Assembly (NCBI RefSeq): GCF_000463015.1
Contig: NC_022247.1
Span: forward strand, 4,216,001 to 4,280,000
Reading direction: 5' to 3'
Origin: Variovorax paradoxus B4
Lineage (GTDB): Bacteria; Pseudomonadota; Gammaproteobacteria; Burkholderiales; Burkholderiaceae_C
Length of the DNA: 64,000 bases
Shown here one piece after another: positions 15,956 to 23,960 of this stretch. The notes beneath the pieces are model-generated. The model was given only the letters and a program-made list of their open reading frames with translations. It did no database searches and had not been told where the DNA came from. Position 1 is the first letter of the stretch. Each line of letters begins with the position of its first letter. Both the position numbers and the translations under genes were made by a program.

Positions 15956-17031
15956 TTGACTGTCCCCTTCTGCCACGACAGCACGCGGTCGCGCACCTTG
16001 AAGAGCAGCGTGATCAGGCCCGAGCACAGCACCGCCATCACGATCAGCGCGGCATACATGTTCGAGTACGAGGCCCAGCCCTGCGCCCACGAAAGATAGA
16101 AGCCCAGCCCCGCCTTCACGCCCATCATCTCGGCCGTGACGAGCACCGAGAAGGCCGCGCCCAGCCCCATGAAGAGGCCCACGAACACCTGCGGCAAGGC
16201 AGCCGGAATGGCCACGCGCAGCACCAGGAAGCGCTCGCTCGCGCCCATGGTGCGCGCCACGTCGTAGTAGTTGCGGTTGACGCCCGCCACGCCCGACCAA
16301 GTGAGCACCGCCACCGGAAAGCCCGTCGCCAGCGCGATCAGGAACACCGCGGCCGCATAGCTCGACGGAAAGAAGAAGAACGCCAGCGGCAGCAGCGCCG
16401 AAGCCGGCACCGGCCCCACGAAGCGCAGCACCGGATGCACCCAGTAGCCCGCGATGCGCGACCAGCCGATGGTCACGCCCGTGAGAAAGCCCGCGAGCGC
16501 GCCCAGCACGAAACCATGTGCGAGCAGCCGGGTCGAATGCAGCAGGCTTTCGCCGAGGCGGCGCCAGTCGTCGATGTAGGTCTCGACCAGGCTTTGCGGC
16601 GGCGCGAAGAACGGCGTGGGCAGCAGCGCGAGCTTGGCAGTCGCGATCTCCCAGATCGCGAACAGCACGGGCAGCGCGACAAGCCACGGGCCTGCGGGCC
16701 GCAGTGCAAGCGCGACGCGGCCGGCGCGCGGCCCGAGCGATGCAACGGCCAGCAGCAGCGCGCCCACCGCGATGGCGGCGATGCCGAACTCGTGGGTGTA
16801 GGCCCAGTCGCTGAAGCCGACGGCCTTGTTCGGCCAGTAGACCGTGAGCAGGCCGAGGGCGAACCATGTGGCTGCGGCAGCGAAGCCGATGCGCCATGCG
16901 GACAGGGCCGCTTGGATACGGGGCGATGTCGATGCCGGAGCGGATGTGCGTTCGGGCGGCGCTGCCTCCACCCTGGCCCTCCCCCGGAAGGGGAGGGAAT
17001 CGAAGCCCAATGCGGGGTCGGGGGTGCTCAT
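15949..17031 (-). CDS. Sulfonate/nitrate-type ABC transporter permease (SsuC/TauC-like)
   Basis: A 360-residue inner-membrane permease with a BPD_transp_1 domain in the C-terminal half. The EAA loop reads YYDVARTMGASERFLVLRVA. It is longer than typical SsuC (about 260) because an extra N-terminal region carries two or three additional helices (LSAWRIGFAAAATWFALGLL; FGIAAIAVGALLLAVASL). The first 30 or so residues are low-complexity and are encoded across a CCCTCCCC/GGGGAGGG hairpin at 16977-16997. The ATG overlaps the stop of the preceding binding-protein gene as ATGA, which supports this start. Confidence 0.88.
   Translation of the reverse strand: MSTPDPALGFDSLPFRGRARVEAAPPERTSAPASTSPRIQAALSAWRIGFAAAATWFALGLLTVYWPNKAVGFSDWAYTHEFGIAAIAVGALLLAVASLGPRAGRVALALRPAGPWLVALPVLFAIWEIATAKLALLPTPFFAPPQSLVETYIDDWRRLGESLLHSTRLLAHGFVLGALAGFLTGVTIGWSRIAGYWVHPVLRFVGPVPASALLPLAFFFFPSSYAAAVFLIALATGFPVAVLTWSGVAGVNRNYYDVARTMGASERFLVLRVAIPAALPQVFVGLFMGLGAAFSVLVTAEMMGVKAGLGFYLSWAQGWASYSNMYAALIVMAVLCSGLITLLFKVRDRVLSWQKGTVKW
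16977..16997. repeat. REP-like hairpin inside the permease N-terminal coding region
   Basis: CCCTCCCC (16977-16984), loop CGGAA, then GGGGAGGG (16990-16997): a perfect 8-bp stem. Similar CCCTCCCC...GGGGAGGG hairpins are, from memory, common intergenic repeats in Comamonadaceae. Here the hairpin is translated as part of the poorly conserved N-terminus of the permease. Confidence 0.5.
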
Positions 17032-18041
17032 GCGAGTGGATCGAAAGAGACGTGCTCGGCAAAGCGCACTGGATCGGTGGTCTTCTTGAGCACGCCGACG
17101 CCGCGGAAATCGCGCGCATAGAACTCCACCTCGTCGCGCAGGTTCTTTCCGAGCGGATGGTGGTTGTGCGTGAGCGTGCCAAGCAGCGCGCGCAGGTCCT
17201 CGATCGGCACCTTGGGCGAATACTTCGCAAACAGCTTGGCCGATTCGTTCGGGTTCTCGGCCACGTAGTCGGAGGCTTGCGCGATGGCGCGCACGAGGGC
17301 CGCGACGGTCGGCTTGTCCTTGCGAACAAGTTCGCCCCGCGCGCCGACGATGCAGCAGACCTTGTCCTTGTATTCGCCCGAGAGGTTGCTCGCAATCTCC
17401 ACGAAGGCGCCCTTGTTGCGCTTCTCGATCAGGTACACATTAGGGTCGCCATCGGCAATCGCATGGATCTCGCCCTTCTGCACGGCAATGTCGAGCAAGT
17501 CGGCCGGGTACTGGCGCCAGGTCACGTCCCTGTCGGCGTCGATGCCGTTCTTCGCGAGCAGGATCGAGAAGAAGTTCTTGCCCGGGCTCGCGATGTCCGA
17601 CACGCCGATGATCTTGCCCTTGAGGCTCGCAAGGCTGGTCGCACCCGCACTCTTCGCACCCACCAGCCGCACGCAGCCGCCGTGCGAGCTGCCGACGATC
17701 TTCACGTCGAAGCCCGACTCCAGCGGCTTGAGCCAGCGGTGGATCATGCCCACCGCCGCATCGGCCTTGGCCGTGGCCAGCGACTCCAGCAGCTGGTCGG
17801 TGGAACCGGTGTAGTTGATCAGGTCCACCTGCAAGCCGTTGCGCTCGAAGTAGCCGCGCTCCTGCGCGACGACGACGGGCGAGAGGCAGAACGCGGCGGC
17901 GTTCCATGCGAAGGTGAGCTTGCGCGCCTGCTGCGAGAAGGCCCGCGAGGCGATCAGGCCGCCAGAGGCAACCACGGCGGCGGCGCCGCCTGCGCGCAGG
18001 ACACCCCGGCGCGATATGGGGCGTGAAAAGGATGCGGTCAT
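17028..18041 (-). CDS. ABC transporter substrate-binding protein (NMT1/SsuA-like), second in the operon
   Basis: A 337-residue periplasmic binding protein with a clear twin-arginine signal (ISRRGVLRAGGAAAVVASGG, cleavage near residue 36). The mature domain opens with KLTFAWNAAAFCLSPVVVAQ and GYFERNGLQVDLINYTG, as in NMT1/THI5-like and SsuA-like proteins. GKIIGVSDIASPGKNFFSI forms the ligand hinge region. It immediately precedes the permease (4-bp overlap), so this is the binding protein most likely to be the dedicated partner of the transporter. Confidence 0.87.
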   Translation of the reverse strand: MTASFSRPISRRGVLRAGGAAAVVASGGLIASRAFSQQARKLTFAWNAAAFCLSPVVVAQERGYFERNGLQVDLINYTGSTDQLLESLATAKADAAVGMIHRWLKPLESGFDVKIVGSSHGGCVRLVGAKSAGATSLASLKGKIIGVSDIASPGKNFFSILLAKNGIDADRDVTWRQYPADLLDIAVQKGEIHAIADGDPNVYLIEKRNKGAFVEIASNLSGEYKDKVCCIVGARGELVRKDKPTVAALVRAIAQASDYVAENPNESAKLFAKYSPKVPIEDLRALLGTLTHNHHPLGKNLRDEVEFYARDFRGVGVLKKTTDPVRFAEHVSFDPLA

Positions 18042-18063
18042 CGAGAACTCCAGTGGTTTTTCT

Positions 18064-18888
18064 TCAGAGCAGCAGTTCGGGTTCCGCCTCGACCAGGCCT
18101 TGGTAGAGGCTGTCGAAGGAATGGATGGCCCCCTCCGGCCCTCCGATCTGGCTGTGCGTGTGGCGCGCGGTTTCCTCGTCGATGGGCTGCGGCTTGCCGG
18201 CGGCCTCGGCGAGAAGCTGCGTGTGGCAGGCGTTGTCGAGCGCGATGTACCACCACGCGGCGGCCTCGACCGTCGGGCCCGCTGTCAGGATGCCGTGGTT
18301 CTTGAGGATCGCGCCCTTTTTGTCGCCCAGCGCCCGCGCGATGCGCTCACCCTCGCTGGTGTCGACCACCATGCCGGTGAAGTCGTCGAACAGCGCCACG
18401 TCGTCATGGAACACGCAGCTGTCCTGCGTGATCGTGTCGAGCTTGCGGCCGAGTGTCGACCAGGCCTTGCCGTAGGTCGAATGCGTATGCGCGGCGGCGA
18501 CGATCTTCGGGTTGTGCTCGTGGATCGCGGCATGGATGGCGAACGCGGCCTTGTTGAGCGGCCGATCGCCGATCACCGTCTCGCCCTTCGCGTTGACGAG
18601 CAGCAGGTCGGAGACCTTGATGCGCGAGAAATGGATGCCCAGCGGGTTGACCCAGAAGTGGTCGCTGAGCTCCGGGTCGCGCGCGGTGATGTGGCCGGCC
18701 AGGCCTTGGGCGAAACCGAAGCGTGCGAACAGGCGGAATGCACCTGCGAGGCGCTCCTGCCGATGGCGGCGCTCGGCCTGCACGCTGGTGCGCGGCGGGA
18801 TCGGATCGAACCAGTACTTCTGCTGCGGGTTGGGGTTGAGCTTGAGCGGCTGGGGGGCGTGGCGGTCGATGGAAAGAACGGCATTCAT
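18064..18888 (-). CDS. Class II aldolase/adducin-family protein
   Basis: A 274-residue protein with the class II aldolase/adducin fold. Zinc-binding histidines are visible in AAAHTHSTYG and in KNHGILTAG, with the LAGHITARDPE motif near residue 64. Relatives include fuculose-phosphate aldolases and decarboxylases, but the phosphate-binding pattern is not clear and the substrate is unknown. It begins 3 bp after the flavin monooxygenase gene stops, and 22 bp separate it from the next binding protein. This placement suggests it cleaves or decarboxylates the carbon skeleton left after desulfonation, which is inference. Confidence 0.82.
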   Translation of the reverse strand: MNAVLSIDRHAPQPLKLNPNPQQKYWFDPIPPRTSVQAERRHRQERLAGAFRLFARFGFAQGLAGHITARDPELSDHFWVNPLGIHFSRIKVSDLLLVNAKGETVIGDRPLNKAAFAIHAAIHEHNPKIVAAAHTHSTYGKAWSTLGRKLDTITQDSCVFHDDVALFDDFTGMVVDTSEGERIARALGDKKGAILKNHGILTAGPTVEAAAWWYIALDNACHTQLLAEAAGKPQPIDEETARHTHSQIGGPEGAIHSFDSLYQGLVEAEPELLL

Positions 18889-18891
18889 CGC

Positions 18892-20001
18892 TCAGGCCGC
18901 CTTGCGTTGCGATTGCGCGCGCTGCGCCACCAGCTCGCGCGTGCGCGGAATCAGCTCGCGGCCGTAGTCGACCGCGTCTTCCAGCGGATCGAAGCCGCGG
19001 ATCAGGAAGGTGGTCACGCCCAGGTCATAGTAGTCGAGCAGCGCATCGGCCACCTGCTCGGGCGTGCCGACCAGCGCGGTGCTGTTAGAGCGGCCGCCGA
19101 TCTCCTGCGCCACCGCCGTCCACAGGCGCTTGTCGAGCCGCGTGCCCTTCTCGGCCGCGGCGAGCAGGCGCTTCGCACCTTCGCTTTGCTGCGGCCCGCC
19201 GCGGTTGTAGCCCTGCACCACACGCAGCCGCTTCGTCTCGGCCAAGATGTTCTCGGCGCGCGCCCATGCGGCCTCTTCGGTCTCCGCGAGGATCGGGCGG
19301 AACGACACCGAGAAGCGCATGCTGCGCCCGTGCTTCGCGGCCTCGGCGCGCACGCGCGCCGTGAGCTCGCGCGCCTGGTCGAGCGACTCGCCCCACAGCG
19401 CATACACATCGGCGTACTTGCCCGCGACCGGAATCGCCGCCTCCGAAGCACCGCCAAAGTACACCGGCACATGCGGCCTGCCATTGCGTGTCTGCACCGG
19501 CTTCACTTCGGAGAAAGCGTTCTGGAAGCGGTAGTGCGCGCCTTCGTGGTCGAAGGGCTTGCCGGCGGTCCACACCTTGTGCAGCACGTCGAGGTATTCG
19601 TCGGTGCGCGCATAGCGCTGGTCGTGGCCGAGCCAGTCGCCGTCGCGGCGCTGTTCCTCGTCGGAGCCGCCCGAGATGTAGTGCACCGCGAGCCGGCCGC
19701 CGCTGAACTGGTCGAGCGAGGCGAACTGCCGCGCCGCCAGCGTCGGTGCGACGAAGCCCGGGCGGTGCGCGAGCATGAAATGGATGCGCTCGGTGACCGA
19801 TGCGGCATGGGCCACGGTCAGCGTGGCGTCGGGGCCGGTCGAATGATGCGGCACCAGCACGCGGTCGAAGCCCGCGTTCTCATGCGCCTGGGCGAAGGCG
19901 CGCACGTAGTCGCGGTCGATGGCCGGGCCCTTGGCCGCGTGGATCTCCGAGACCTTCTGGCCCTGGATCATGCCGATGAATTCAACGTCGTTCTGGCTCA
20001 T
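18892..20001 (-). CDS. LLM-class flavin-dependent monooxygenase (SsuD-like alkanesulfonate monooxygenase)
   Basis: A 369-residue bacterial-luciferase-like enzyme. Members of the SsuD group use reduced FMN and oxygen to split alkanesulfonates into aldehyde and sulfite. Family segments are GFDRVLVPHHSTGPDA, HFMLAHRPGFVAPTLAARQFASLDQFSGGRL and HYISGGSDEEQRRDGD, and the C-terminal part contains GTPEQVADALLDYYDLGVTTFLIRGF. SsuD proteins share the GRLAVHYISGG-type motif. No dedicated FMN reductase gene is in the window, so reduced flavin must come from elsewhere. It sits second in the minus-strand operon, between a binding protein and the aldolase. Confidence 0.88.
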   Translation of the reverse strand: MSQNDVEFIGMIQGQKVSEIHAAKGPAIDRDYVRAFAQAHENAGFDRVLVPHHSTGPDATLTVAHAASVTERIHFMLAHRPGFVAPTLAARQFASLDQFSGGRLAVHYISGGSDEEQRRDGDWLGHDQRYARTDEYLDVLHKVWTAGKPFDHEGAHYRFQNAFSEVKPVQTRNGRPHVPVYFGGASEAAIPVAGKYADVYALWGESLDQARELTARVRAEAAKHGRSMRFSVSFRPILAETEEAAWARAENILAETKRLRVVQGYNRGGPQQSEGAKRLLAAAEKGTRLDKRLWTAVAQEIGGRSNSTALVGTPEQVADALLDYYDLGVTTFLIRGFDPLEDAVDYGRELIPRTRELVAQRAQSQRKAA

Positions 20002-20037
20002 GGTGTCCTCGTGTTTTCAGGGTGATGTGTGTGTTGT

Positions 20038-21027
20038 TCAGGCGGCGGGCAGGCGCAGCACGCTCTCGAAGCGGCGGTCCCACAGGGGCTTCACGTCGGC
20101 GGGCCCGTCGAGCACGCCGATCTTCAGGAAGGTGTCGGCCACCTCCTGGTGGCTGCGCACCACCGCATCGGTGACCGGGCCCAGGCTGTAGTCGCCGCTG
20201 CGGCCGTTGAAGAGCTCGACCAGGTCGCCGACCGGGACGCGCGTCTCGGCCGATTGCGCCCGCGCATAGGCCAGGAGGTTGCCGTTGATCCATGCGAAGG
20301 CGCGCTGCAGGCGCTGCAGCAGGTCGCCCAGCGCCGCGCGGCGCAGCTCGTCGTCGAGCGCACGCGGGTTGGCGTAGATCGGAAAGTTGCCCGAGAGGTA
20401 GCCCACACCGGTCTTGATGGTTCGCGCCCCGTACTGCGTGCGCGCCAACTGGCCGTTGTAGCCGTAGATGGCCCAGGCATCGAGGTCGCCGCGCGCGAAG
20501 GCCGAGAGGCCGTCCGAGGGCGTGAGGCTCACGGCCTGGATGTCGCTGAACGACAGGCCCGCCTCGGCCAGCTGCCTGGCCAGGTAGTAGTGCGAGGTGG
20601 TGGCGCGCACGTAGCCCACGCGCCTGCCCTTGAAATCGGCGATGCGGCGGATCGGCGAATCCTTGCGCGCCAGTGTGGCCTGGTTGTTGAGGTCTTCATG
20701 CGTCACGGCCACCAGCCGCACGCTCGATTTCTGGCGCGCCGCGAACACCGACGGGATCTCGCTGCCCGAGCCCAGGTCGAGCGCGTCGCCGTTGGTGGCC
20801 TCGATGTGCAGCACGCCGTTGTTGAGCTCGCGCCAGTCGATCTTGTAGGGCGTGCTGGCCTGGCCGGAAGCCTGCAGCAGCGGCCGCCAGAGCCCCTTGT
20901 AGGTGCCCACGCGCAGCGTGACGCCAGAAAGGTCGCGCGCCGGTGCCGCCCTGGCCGCGGCCAGGGCGCTCCAGCCCGCAGCAGCCTGAAGCAGGCGGCG
21001 CCTGTCGATGGGGAAGTCAGATGTCAT
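20038..21027 (-). CDS. ABC transporter substrate-binding protein (SsuA-like), first in the minus-strand organosulfur operon
   Basis: A 329-residue periplasmic binding protein with a twin-arginine-like signal (IDRRRLLQAAAGWSALAAAR, cleavage near residue 29). The mature part includes LRVGTYKG, GSGSEIPSVFAARQ, KGRRVGYVRATTSHYYLARQL and GDLDAWAIYGYN, matching the SsuA class. I chose the ATG at 21027. An in-frame start at 21084 would add a second hydrophobic stretch and use up most of the divergent promoter. It is the first gene of the operon, 36 bp before the monooxygenase gene. Confidence 0.85.
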   Translation of the reverse strand: MTSDFPIDRRRLLQAAAGWSALAAARAAPARDLSGVTLRVGTYKGLWRPLLQASGQASTPYKIDWRELNNGVLHIEATNGDALDLGSGSEIPSVFAARQKSSVRLVAVTHEDLNNQATLARKDSPIRRIADFKGRRVGYVRATTSHYYLARQLAEAGLSFSDIQAVSLTPSDGLSAFARGDLDAWAIYGYNGQLARTQYGARTIKTGVGYLSGNFPIYANPRALDDELRRAALGDLLQRLQRAFAWINGNLLAYARAQSAETRVPVGDLVELFNGRSGDYSLGPVTDAVVRSHQEVADTFLKIGVLDGPADVKPLWDRRFESVLRLPAA

Positions 21028-21136
21028 GCACCGGACCGTACCGAGGCAGGCGGCAAAAGCGAACGCAGAAAAACGAGTTTGCATATGCGGGATGCGTCGT
21101 TTCCGGCGCGGCGCGGCCCCGGTACCGTGCGCAACC
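21028..21136. promoter_or_regulatory. Divergent promoter region of the two organosulfur operons
   Basis: A 109-bp gap between the two outward-facing operons must hold promoters for both. The palindrome GCATATGC is at 21081-21088. GCAC and GTACCG near the left edge are mirrored by CGGTACCGTGC near 21119-21131, making a loose inverted arrangement. I see no convincing sigma-54 site and no safe -35/-10 pair. Sulfur-starvation control (CysB, Cbl or SfnR type) is expected from the gene content but not demonstrated. Confidence 0.5.
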
Positions 21137-22369
21137 ATGAGTGCACTCCCCTTGCGCCGCCCGCCGGCCACGAATGAAGACCCCGCGCCTGCCACCGTCG
21201 ATGCCGCGCTGCTCGCGCATCTGTCGGCGCAGTTCGCCGCCACCGCGGCCGACCACGACCGCAGCGGCGCCTTTCCGCATCCGAACTTCGCGGCCTTGCA
21301 GTCGCACGGCCTCGTCGGCCTGGTGGCGCCCGCGGTGCACGGCGGCGGCGGCGCCACGCTGGCCACGGCGCGCCGCGTGATCGCGGCCGTGGCGCGCGGC
21401 GAGCCGGCCACCGCGCTGATCCTCACGATGACCTACCTGCAGCACCACGCACTCGCACGCAGCGACAGCCGCTGGCCGCCGCACCTGCGCGAACGCGTGC
21501 TGCGCAGCGCGGTGGAACGCGGCGCGCTCATCAACGCGCTGCGCGTCGAGCCCGCGCTCGGCTCGCCCGCGCGCGGCGGCCTGCCCGCGACGGTCGCGCG
21601 CCGCGAAGGCAGCGGCTGGAAGATCGACGGCCACAAGCTCTACACGACGGGCATCGAAGGCCTCTCGTGGCTCGCCGTGTGGGGCCGCACCGACGAGGCC
21701 GCGCCGCGCACCGGCGTGTTCCTGGTGCCGCGCCATGCGCCCGGCGTGCGCGTGATCGCGAGCTGGGACCACCTGGGCCTGCGCGCCTCGGGCAGCCACG
21801 AGGTGGTGTTCGAGAACGTCCCGATCGACCTCGATCACGCGGTGGACCTGCGCGCCCCGGCCGACTGGGCGCCCGACGCCGGCAGCCAGACCGACATCGA
21901 TGCCCACGCCACGCAGCAGGCCTGGATGACGGTGCTGCTCGGCAGCCTCTACGACGCGGTGGCGCAGGCCGCGCGCGACTGGCTGGCGGGCTTTCTGAAC
22001 ACGCGTGCGCCCGGCAGCCTGGGCGCGCCGCTCGCGAGCCTGCCGCGCGTGCAGGAGCACGTGGGAGAGATCGAGGCGCTGCTGCGCACGAACCGCGTGC
22101 TGCTCGACGATGCAACCCGGGCCGTGGACCAAGGCCGCGCGCAGCCGGCCGCCGACAGCGGCCTGCTCAAGTACACCGTGACGGGCAACGCCATCCGCGC
22201 GGTCGAACTCGCGCTGCAGCTCAGCGGCAACCACGGCCTCGCGCGGCAGAACCCGCTGGAGCGGCATTACCGCGACGTGCTGTGCAGCCGCATCCACACG
22301 CCGCAGAACGACGCGATCCTGATTGCGGCGGGCAAGCGTGCGCTGCTGTCCTCCGGAGCCGCCGCATGA
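21137..22369 (+). CDS. Acyl-CoA-dehydrogenase-like flavoprotein of sulfur metabolism (SfnB/DszC-type)
   Basis: A 410-residue member of the acyl-CoA dehydrogenase superfamily. The N-terminal helical domain (about 20-120; HPNFAALQSHGLVGLVAPAVHGGGGATL), central beta domain (GWKIDGHKLYTTGIEGLSWLAVW, SWDHLGLRASGSHEVVFENVPID) and C-terminal helical domain (ALQLSGNHGLARQNPLERHYRDVLCSRIHTPQND) are complete. Relatives in sulfur operons (SfnB, DszC, SfnC) are flavin-dependent monooxygenases rather than true dehydrogenases. The catalytic base of real acyl-CoA dehydrogenases is not evident. It leads the plus-strand operon and overlaps the next gene by ATGA. Confidence 0.82.
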   Translation: MSALPLRRPPATNEDPAPATVDAALLAHLSAQFAATAADHDRSGAFPHPNFAALQSHGLVGLVAPAVHGGGGATLATARRVIAAVARGEPATALILTMTYLQHHALARSDSRWPPHLRERVLRSAVERGALINALRVEPALGSPARGGLPATVARREGSGWKIDGHKLYTTGIEGLSWLAVWGRTDEAAPRTGVFLVPRHAPGVRVIASWDHLGLRASGSHEVVFENVPIDLDHAVDLRAPADWAPDAGSQTDIDAHATQQAWMTVLLGSLYDAVAQAARDWLAGFLNTRAPGSLGAPLASLPRVQEHVGEIEALLRTNRVLLDDATRAVDQGRAQPAADSGLLKYTVTGNAIRAVELALQLSGNHGLARQNPLERHYRDVLCSRIHTPQNDAILIAAGKRALLSSGAAA

Positions 22370-23346
22370 CCGATCTGCTGTTTTCGAAAGCCTCGCGCCG
22401 CAGCTGGCTCAAGCAAGGCGCGGCGCTCTCGCTCGCAGCCGCCGGGCCGCTGCGCGCATGGGCGCAAGCGCAGGCCACGCTGGTGCTCGGCGACCAGGCC
22501 GGCGGCCTGCGCGCGCTGTTCGAAGCCTCGAAGGCACTCGAAGGCGTGCCCTTTGCCTACCGCTGGGCCAACTTCCAGGGCGCGGCGCCGCTGTTCGAGG
22601 CGCAGCGCAGCGCGGCCGTCGACACGGCGGTGGCCGGCGACCTGCCGGTGCTGGCCGCAGCCGTCGGCAGGACGCCGCTGAAGATCGTCGCCACGCGCGT
22701 CGGCAAGGCCGATGCCCTGGGCATCGTGGTGCAGCCCGACTCAAAGCTGCGCCAGGTGGCCGACCTGCGCCGCAAGACGGTGATCGTGTCGTCCGCACGC
22801 GGCAGCATCTCCCAATACCAGCTCTATGGCGCGCTCGAGGAAGCCGGCGTGCGGCGCGACGAGGTCACGGTGAAGTTCGTGCTGCCGACCGATGCGGCCG
22901 CCGCCTTCGCTTCGAAGCAGATCGATGCGTGGGCCGTCTTCGATCCCTACTACACGATTGCGCTGCAGCAGGGCGGGCGCATCCTGCGCGACGGGCGCGG
23001 CATCAACACGGCGCTGGGCTTCATCACCGCCAGCGAGCCTTCGCTGGCCGATCCGGCCAGGCGCGTCGCCATCGTGCAGTTTCTGGACCGGCTGGCGCGC
23101 GCGGGCGAATGGGCGCTGGCCAACCCCGAGGCCTATGCGCAGGCCTACAGCCAGCTCACGCGCCTGCCGATCGAATCGGCCCGCATCATCACGGCACGCG
23201 CCTCGGTCACGGGCCGGCCGGTCTCCGAAGCCGATATCGCCGCACTGCAGACGGTGGCCGACCGTTCGGCGCGCGACGGCATCCTGCCGGTGCGCGTGGA
23301 CGTGCACGCCATCACCGATGCGCAGCTCTGGAAACGTCCCGCGTGA
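22366..23346 (+). CDS. ABC transporter substrate-binding protein (SsuA-like) of the plus-strand sulfur operon
   Basis: A 326-residue periplasmic binding protein with a twin-arginine-type signal (ASRRSWLKQGAALSLAAAG, cleavage after AWAQA near residue 36). The mature part starts TLVLGDQAGGLRALFEAS and contains AAVDTAVAGDLPVLAAAVG, RKTVIVSSARGSISQYQLYG and QIDAWAVFDPYYTIA, the SsuA pattern. It closely follows the layout of the binding protein at 12992-13957, suggesting paralogy. No permease or ATPase accompanies it on this strand, so it may share the transporter encoded in the divergent operon. The start overlaps the previous stop by 4 nt and the end overlaps the next start by 4 nt. Confidence 0.87.
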   Translation: MTDLLFSKASRRSWLKQGAALSLAAAGPLRAWAQAQATLVLGDQAGGLRALFEASKALEGVPFAYRWANFQGAAPLFEAQRSAAVDTAVAGDLPVLAAAVGRTPLKIVATRVGKADALGIVVQPDSKLRQVADLRRKTVIVSSARGSISQYQLYGALEEAGVRRDEVTVKFVLPTDAAAAFASKQIDAWAVFDPYYTIALQQGGRILRDGRGINTALGFITASEPSLADPARRVAIVQFLDRLARAGEWALANPEAYAQAYSQLTRLPIESARIITARASVTGRPVSEADIAALQTVADRSARDGILPVRVDVHAITDAQLWKRPA

Positions 23347-23960
23347 GCGGCGTGCCTGCTGTCGCACCGCCGCGCGAATTCGTCGTCGCGTTCGGCCGCC
23401 TGCTCGACAGCGGGCCCAACGAGCCGCGCATTCTTTCCGAAGGCGGCGCCCTGCCTCGCAGGCTGGTTGCGCGCGACGACCGGCTGCCGGACGCCTTTGC
23501 CCAACCCGATCCGGCGCGCTACCAGCAGTTCCTGCTGCATGCCGACAGCACCGAACGCTTCTCGGTCGTGAGTTTTGTCTGGGGACCGGGGCAGGCGACG
23601 CCGGTGCACGACCATACCGTGTGGGGCCTGATCGGCATGCTGCGCGGCGCCGAATACAGCCAGGGCTATGCCGTCGGCCCCGATGGCCGGGCGCGTCCGC
23701 AGGGCAAGGCGGTGCGGCTCGATGCCGGCGACGTGGAAGCCGTCTCGCCCCGCATCGGCGACCTGCATCGCGTGCACAACGCGCATGCAGACCGCGTATC
23801 GATCAGCATCCACGTGTACGGTGCCAACATCGGGGCCGTGCGGCGGCATACTTACCCGGCCGAGGGCGCACGCAAGCCCTTCGTCTCGGGCTACTCCAAC
23901 TCGCTGCTTCCCAACCTGTGGGACCGCTCAGCCGAACTCAGATCGACGACATCCGCATGA
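23343..23960 (+). CDS. Cysteine-dioxygenase-like thiol dioxygenase
   Basis: A 205-residue cupin of the cysteine dioxygenase family, non-heme iron enzymes that oxidise a thiol to a sulfinate. The three-histidine iron site is His89 and His91 (TPVHDHTVWG) and His142 (GDLHRVHN). Tyr159 in SIHVYG matches the conserved active-site tyrosine. The cysteine of the mammalian Cys-Tyr crosslink is absent, as usual in bacteria. The start is GTG at 23343, overlapping the previous TGA as GTGA. The substrate could be cysteine, 3-mercaptopropionate, mercaptosuccinate or another thiol. The neighbouring sulfonate genes favour an organosulfur scavenging role. Confidence 0.85.
   Translation: MSGVPAVAPPREFVVAFGRLLDSGPNEPRILSEGGALPRRLVARDDRLPDAFAQPDPARYQQFLLHADSTERFSVVSFVWGPGQATPVHDHTVWGLIGMLRGAEYSQGYAVGPDGRARPQGKAVRLDAGDVEAVSPRIGDLHRVHNAHADRVSISIHVYGANIGAVRRHTYPAEGARKPFVSGYSNSLLPNLWDRSAELRSTTSA

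Noticed and set aside
21028..21084. Upstream start (21084) for the first organosulfur binding protein
   Set aside because: It would leave almost no room for the divergent promoter and would put an extra hydrophobic stretch ahead of the twin-arginine motif.
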